8,997 nt of DNA from an uncultured Clostridia bacterium (GTDB taxonomy: Bacteria > Bacillota > Clostridia > Oscillospirales > Acutalibacteraceae), in assembly GCA_946186535.1 (NCBI GenBank), contig CAMHNT010000082.1:1-8997 (forward strand), given 5' to 3'. Numbering within the stretch: position 1 is the first letter of the stretch; each line of letters begins with the position of its first letter. The position numbers and the translations under genes are program-made. Shown here piece by piece: positions 6,828-8,997 of this stretch. The notes under the pieces are model-generated. The model was not told the DNA's origin. It searched no databases and saw only the letters and a program-made list of their open reading frames with translations.

Positions 6828-6844
6828 CCTACTGAATTCGTAGG
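6828..6844. promoter_or_regulatory. Dyad operator CCTAC-N7-GTAGG, Rrf2-family-like
   Basis: The perfect 5-bp inverted repeat has a 7-bp A/T-rich spacer (TGAATTC on the plus strand). The 5-7-5 layout and spacer match the YYGAC-TRWWWYA-GTCRR architecture of IscR-type sites, and the Rrf2 family also includes the cysteine repressor CymR of Firmicutes. It begins about 12 nt downstream of the predicted start of the operon transcript, so a bound protein would block early transcription. The regulator is not encoded in the window and its identity is inferred. Confidence 0.5.
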
Positions 6845-6862
6845 TTTATGTTTGTTAGCATT

Positions 6863-6890
6863 ATTTTATCACATTTGCATAAAAAGTCAA
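6863..6890 (-). promoter_or_regulatory. Sigma-70-type promoter of the transporter/sulfotransferase operon
   Basis: On the minus strand, TTGACT (-35, 6885-6890) and TAAAAT (-10, 6863-6868) are separated by 16 bp. The transcript would start near 6857 and carry about 150 nt of leader containing the dyad and the Cys-rich uORF before the ATPase gene. Confidence 0.72.
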
Positions 6891-7002
6891 TACGTTTTTT
6901 CTGATTTCAGAGAGTTAAATAAAAATTTATATAATTTTATGATGCCGTCTGTTATTTATACACTAATCATATCGGAATACAGGGTTTTGCATCGAAATCT
7001 TA

Positions 7003-7031
7003 TTGACCAATTACTAAATCCATGTTATAAT
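7003..7031 (+). promoter_or_regulatory. Sigma-70-type promoter of the thioredoxin-like gene
   Basis: TTGACC (7003-7008) and TATAAT (7026-7031) are 17 bp apart, with an extended -10 TG at 7023-7024. The predicted start is near 7038. It is divergent from the operon promoter, with about 110 bp of A/T-rich sequence between the two -35 boxes in which I see no further element. Confidence 0.82.
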
Positions 7032-7037
7032 ACATTA

Positions 7038-7066
7038 AACATATATGTTATTAATATTTAAATATT
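7038..7066. promoter_or_regulatory. Two adjacent A/T-rich palindromes in the thioredoxin leader
   Basis: AACATATATGTT (7038-7049) and AATATTTAAATATT (7053-7066) are both perfect palindromes. They lie between the predicted transcription start and the GGAG ribosome binding site at 7067-7070. They could be operator sites, but palindromes of this kind arise easily in A/T-rich sequence. Confidence 0.25.
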
Positions 7067-7078
7067 GGAGATGACTTT

Positions 7079-7396
7079 ATGACAATTGAACTTAACCAGG
7101 AAAACTTTGAAACCGTACTACATCAGTCAAACACACCGCTTGTGGTTGAATTCTATTCCCCGGCATGCGTTCACTGCAAAAGAACAGAAAAAGGCATAGA
7201 CGAGCTTTCGGAGGAACTCGGCGATACGGTAACATTCGCAAAATGCAATATCTTCGAAAATCAAAGCATTGCTTCACTTTATGATATCACAAATCTTCCG
7301 ACTCTCCTATTCATTAAAAACGATGAAATCAAAGAGAAGCTCATAGGTTTCACCCACAAGCTGATTATTGCGGAGAACATCAAAAAGATTTCCTAA
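7079..7396 (+). CDS. Thioredoxin-like protein with CVHC active site
   Basis: The 105-residue cytoplasmic protein has the thioredoxin fold pattern: VVEFYSPACVHC (active-site cysteines C30 and C33), the partner strand TFAKCNIFEN with an extra C56, and the cis-proline segment NLPTLLF (P74). It has the normal length of a single-domain thioredoxin. The dipeptide between the cysteines is VH instead of the usual GP, and the preceding W of WCGPC is replaced by A, so its redox potential and partners probably differ from the housekeeping thioredoxin. The start at 7079 is preceded by TTGGAG at 8 nt. It is a single-gene unit with its own promoter and terminator, divergent from the organosulfur operon. 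A functional link to that operon is possible but not shown. The sulfotransferase there has only one Cys and so cannot be its internal-disulfide client in the way AssT is for DsbL. Confidence 0.9.
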   Translation: MTIELNQENFETVLHQSNTPLVVEFYSPACVHCKRTEKGIDELSEELGDTVTFAKCNIFENQSIASLYDITNLPTLLFIKNDEIKEKLIGFTHKLIIAENIKKIS

Positions 7397-7397
7397 A

Positions 7398-7436
7398 AAA
7401 ACTACTCAAGCCTCTTCAAAAGCTTGAGTAGTTTTT
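7398..7436 (+). terminator. Intrinsic terminator of the thioredoxin-like gene
   Basis: The arms AAAACTACTCAAGC (7398-7411) and GCTTGAGTAGTTTT (7422-7435) form a 14-bp perfect stem with a 10-nt loop, and the T-run continues to 7436. It begins two bases after the stop codon. Confidence 0.92.
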
Positions 7437-7483
7437 AATGCTAATCACTGATAGAACTTGAGCAAAGCTTCAAGCTGCAAAAT

Positions 7484-7663
7484 TTAAGGAACCACTGATT
7501 AAATCACGTCCTACGGACTGAGTACCCAACTTGCTTGCATCTTTTCGTCAAATTGAACTCAAAATCCTTGAAATACGTCAGTATTCCTGTGGATTTTTCG
7601 TCCAATTTGCCTGAAAATCTGACGGCGCAATTTGGGCACTCGATTTAATCAGTGCTTCCTTAA
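7484..7663. mobile_element. MITE-like element, 180 bp, 23-bp terminal inverted repeats
   Basis: The ends at 7484-7506 and 7641-7663 are inverted repeats matching at 21 of 23 positions (TTAAGGAA, then C or G, then CACTGATTAAATC). The whole element is a long imperfect palindrome centred on GTCA at 7576-7579. Inner matching arms include AATAC/GTATT, AAAATCC/GGATTTT, CAAATTG/CAATTTG and GTACCCA/TGGGCAC. The left arm carries about 14 extra bases containing a small dyad (GTCC-TAC-GGAC). It has no coding capacity. The GGAA tip flanked by TTAA on both sides would fit a YTAR-type target duplication as made by IS5-group transposases, but TTAA may equally be part of the repeat. It was probably mobilised in trans; no transposase is in the window. 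Confidence 0.75.
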
Positions 7664-7691
7664 TGTCTTCGTATTAAACAAAAAACAGTAT

Positions 7692-7732
7692 GACCTCCCG
7701 GAGAAGTCGGTACAATACTTCTCCGGGAGGTC
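7692..7732 (-). terminator. Intrinsic terminator of the sigma/anti-sigma operon
   Basis: The arms GACCTCCCGGAGAAGT (7692-7707) and ACTTCTCCGGGAGGTC (7717-7732) form a 16-bp perfect, G+C-rich stem with a 9-nt loop. In the minus direction a TTTTTT run follows about 7 nt later, and in the plus direction a looser ATTTTCTTTT follows, so it may act both ways. About 88 bp without a recognisable gene separate it from the anti-sigma stop. Confidence 0.8.
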
Positions 7733-7820
7733 GATTTTCTTTTCATAATACCGGGAAGAATATCCGGTCTTTTAAGCGTCATTGTTATTCCGTCTTTCCG
7801 TTTTTCAATCAGCCGGACAT

Positions 7821-8411
7821 TTACGGCATCAAAAACTCTTCGTTGCTTATTGTACCGCTTCCGTCCTCCAGAGCCGTTATATACCATGTCTCGCCGTTAT
7901 CCTCAATCTGAACGTAACAGATTCCGTCCTCGTTGAATTCATCCGTAATCTCAAAAACCTGACTTCTGCAGTATACCCAAACCGTGCCGTCGTCTCTGAA
8001 ATCCAAGTTAGGTGTGTCCATGTCTGCCATTATCTCCTCTTCCGTAAGAGAACGCTGAGTTCCGTCAGGCTCATATGCGATACCGCCGCCGCTCATTTCA
8101 TGAGTTTCGCCGTCCGAATCCTCAAATGTAACGAAATACGTCGTTATGTCATCTGAAGAAACTTCCAGTGTTGCGTTAACCGGATAACCTTGAAACCACA
8201 GCTGTATACTGGTTTTTATGCCGCCGATATCTGCGGCATAAGCTACCGAAGCCAATCCCAATATCAAAATAACCGCTGCACAAACCGCCATAACCTTCGG
8301 CATATAATTCTTTCTTGTCTCTCTTGTCTCTTTCATTGCTTTTACCTCCATTATTCTTTCGGAGGTGTGAAGCGTCGAAAAAGCTCTCTGATATTTCTCT
8401 TTATTCGTCAT
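7821..8411 (-). CDS. Membrane-anchored anti-sigma factor-like protein (partner of the ECF sigma)
   Basis: The 196-residue protein has a short cytoplasmic N-terminus (1 to about 38, starting MTNKEKYQRAFSTLHTSE, a sequence style seen at the head of clostridial anti-sigma proteins). One membrane segment follows (about 39-60, VMAVCAAVILILGLASVAYA), then an acidic extracytoplasmic domain of about 135 residues that I cannot assign to a family. The start overlaps the sigma gene by 11 bp and has GGAGG 9 nt upstream within the sigma coding region, so the two are translationally coupled. The expected role is to hold the sigma factor at the membrane until an envelope signal releases it. The cytoplasmic part is very short compared with RsiW/RsiV-type anti-sigma domains and shows no zinc-binding HxxxCxxC motif. 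The call therefore rests mainly on context, topology and the N-terminal resemblance. Confidence 0.75.
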   Translation of the reverse strand: MTNKEKYQRAFSTLHTSERIMEVKAMKETRETRKNYMPKVMAVCAAVILILGLASVAYAADIGGIKTSIQLWFQGYPVNATLEVSSDDITTYFVTFEDSDGETHEMSGGGIAYEPDGTQRSLTEEEIMADMDTPNLDFRDDGTVWVYCRSQVFEITDEFNEDGICYVQIEDNGETWYITALEDGSGTISNEEFLMP

Positions 8412-8883
8412 CGTTCCATTCCTCCATAAGCACGTTTTTCAGAAGCTTTCTTCCTCTGTTGAGCTGACTTTTGACCGTTCCCTCGCGGCTCTTAAGCATT
8501 TTTGCTATTTCCTGTACGCTGTATTCTTCATAATAAAACAGATGTATCACAATACGGTATTTATCCGGCAGCTTCATAACGGCTTCAAACAGACTGCTGT
8601 CCGATGGCTCCTCAAATTCAAGCTCGTCCATATAGTCTTCCCATGTGACCTTGTTCTTTTTCCAGAAAGAAGACGTTATGTCCTTCGCTTTATTGATAGC
8701 AACACGCAAAAGCCATGCCTTGATATGCGATTCGTCAATATAGTCAATATCCTTCGAATAGTATTTTATAAACGTATCCTGTACTATATCGTCCGAATCC
8801 GCCTGATTTCTGCAAATACTGAATGCAGCAGCGAAAACACGGTCAGCATATTTCTCATATGCTTCATCTACTAACAGTCTCAT
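8401..8883 (-). CDS. ECF-type RNA polymerase sigma factor
   Basis: The 160-residue protein has sigma region 2 at its N-terminus (YEKYADRVFAAAFSICRNQADSDDIVQDTFIKYY, about residues 8-41, with the DDIVQDTF core) and region 4 at its C-terminus (LPDKYRIVIHLFYYEEYSVQEIAKML, then REGTVKSQLNRGRKLLK as the DNA-recognition helix). A short linker joins them and there is no region 1 or 3, as in ECF sigma factors. I place the start at the ATG at 8883 because GGAG lies 6 nt upstream; an in-frame ATG at 8919 would put 12 atypical residues in front and begins inside the predicted promoter start region. It is first in a two-gene operon with the overlapping membrane protein gene. An ECF-type promoter just upstream suggests it transcribes itself. 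Confidence 0.95.
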   Translation of the reverse strand: MRLLVDEAYEKYADRVFAAAFSICRNQADSDDIVQDTFIKYYSKDIDYIDESHIKAWLLRVAINKAKDITSSFWKKNKVTWEDYMDELEFEEPSDSSLFEAVMKLPDKYRIVIHLFYYEEYSVQEIAKMLKSREGTVKSQLNRGRKLLKNVLMEEWNDDE

Positions 8884-8903
8884 AAAATGCTCCTTTTTTC
8901 TCC

Positions 8904-8919
8904 ATGAAGGTTCCTTCAT
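8904..8919 (-). promoter_or_regulatory. Short hairpin at the 5' end of the sigma operon transcript
   Basis: ATGAAGG and CCTTCAT are 7-bp perfect inverted arms around a 2-bp centre. They fall at about the predicted transcription start, 20 bp before the sigma start codon. The element could be an operator dyad or a 5'-stabilising stem; its role is unknown. Confidence 0.35.
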
Positions 8920-8922
8920 ATA

Positions 8923-8951
8923 TAAAACGATTGAAATACGGAAAAGGTTGC
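8923..8951 (-). promoter_or_regulatory. ECF-type promoter (GCAACC-N16-CGTTTTA)
   Basis: On the minus strand, GCAACC (8946-8951) carries the AAC core typical of ECF -35 elements, and CGTTTTA (8923-8929) has the CGT typical of their -10. The spacing is 16 bp. There is no TTGACA/TATAAT alternative in this arrangement, which supports autoregulation. Upstream, 8953-8997 is almost pure A/T and may act as an UP-like element. Confidence 0.62.
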
Positions 8952-8997
8952 ATAAAAAAGAAAATTTTTATAATTTTTTTATTTTTTATATTATTTC

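Noticed and set aside
6707..6856. SAM (S-box) or other known riboswitch in the operon leader
   Set aside because: The roughly 150-nt leader lacks the multi-helix layout and terminator expected for an S-box, and much of it is occupied by the uORF with its own ribosome binding site.
6852..7061. 69-codon plus-strand ORF in the divergent intergenic region
   Set aside because: It spans both predicted promoters, has no ribosome binding site and has an A/T-driven composition (Ile, Tyr, Asn), so it is a chance ORF.
7456..7485. Possible decayed third copy of the interspersed repeat (CTTGAGCAAAGCTT ... TGCAAAATTT)
   Set aside because: Only short blocks agree and a large middle part is missing. The similarity is too weak to separate from chance in this A/T-rich sequence.
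7660..7887. 75-codon minus-strand ORF beyond the anti-sigma gene
   Set aside because: It runs out of frame through the end of the anti-sigma gene and across the terminator stem and the edge of the MITE-like element, with no family resemblance.

Overview
The window suggests a low-to-moderate G+C Gram-positive gut-type anaerobe of the Clostridia, most likely Ruminococcaceae-like. The grounds are strong AGGAG-type ribosome binding sites, TTGACA/TATAAT-like promoters, a lipoprotein signal on the transporter binding protein, a sigma/anti-sigma pair of clostridial type, and structured intergenic repeats of the kind scattered through such genomes. This is a judgement from style; no taxonomic marker gene is present.

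Layout, left to right. (1) An RtcB-family RNA ligase gene (117-1331, +) lies between two direct copies of a hairpin-rich interspersed repeat (1-98, truncated by the window edge, and 1360-1495). (2) A strong bidirectional terminator (1502-1552) separates it from a convergent minus-strand operon. (3) That operon (about 6857 down to 1604) reads in transcription order: a Cys-rich leader peptide (6810-6745), an ABC ATPase, an SsuC/TauC-like permease, an SsuA/TauA-like lipoprotein binding protein, a small protein resembling the LeuD/aconitase swivel domain, and an aryl-sulfate sulfotransferase-like beta-propeller. (4) Divergently, a thioredoxin-like gene (7079-7396, +) has its own near-consensus promoter and terminator. 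(5) A 180-bp palindromic MITE-like element (7484-7663) and a strong terminator (7692-7732) follow. (6) A minus-strand ECF sigma factor and its overlapping membrane anti-sigma partner (8883 down to 7821) are preceded by an ECF-type promoter, which suggests autoregulation.

How the genes work together. The central operon looks like an organosulfur scavenging unit: uptake of a sulfonate, sulfate ester or similar anion through the ABC transporter, with a sulfotransferase acting on aryl sulfates. The most notable feature is its leader. A sigma-70-type promoter is followed at about +12 by a CCTAC-N7-GTAGG dyad with the 5-7-5 architecture of Rrf2-family operators. Next comes a well-initiated 21-codon ORF whose last seven residues are CGRCPCC. 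Four of its 21 codons are Cys, whereas the roughly 1,665 residues of the five downstream proteins contain only five Cys. I infer control by cysteine supply at two levels: a repressor at the DNA and ribosome behaviour on the Cys codons in the leader. No other gene here obviously belongs to that circuit, although the divergent thioredoxin-like gene is a possible neighbour in redox or sulfur physiology.
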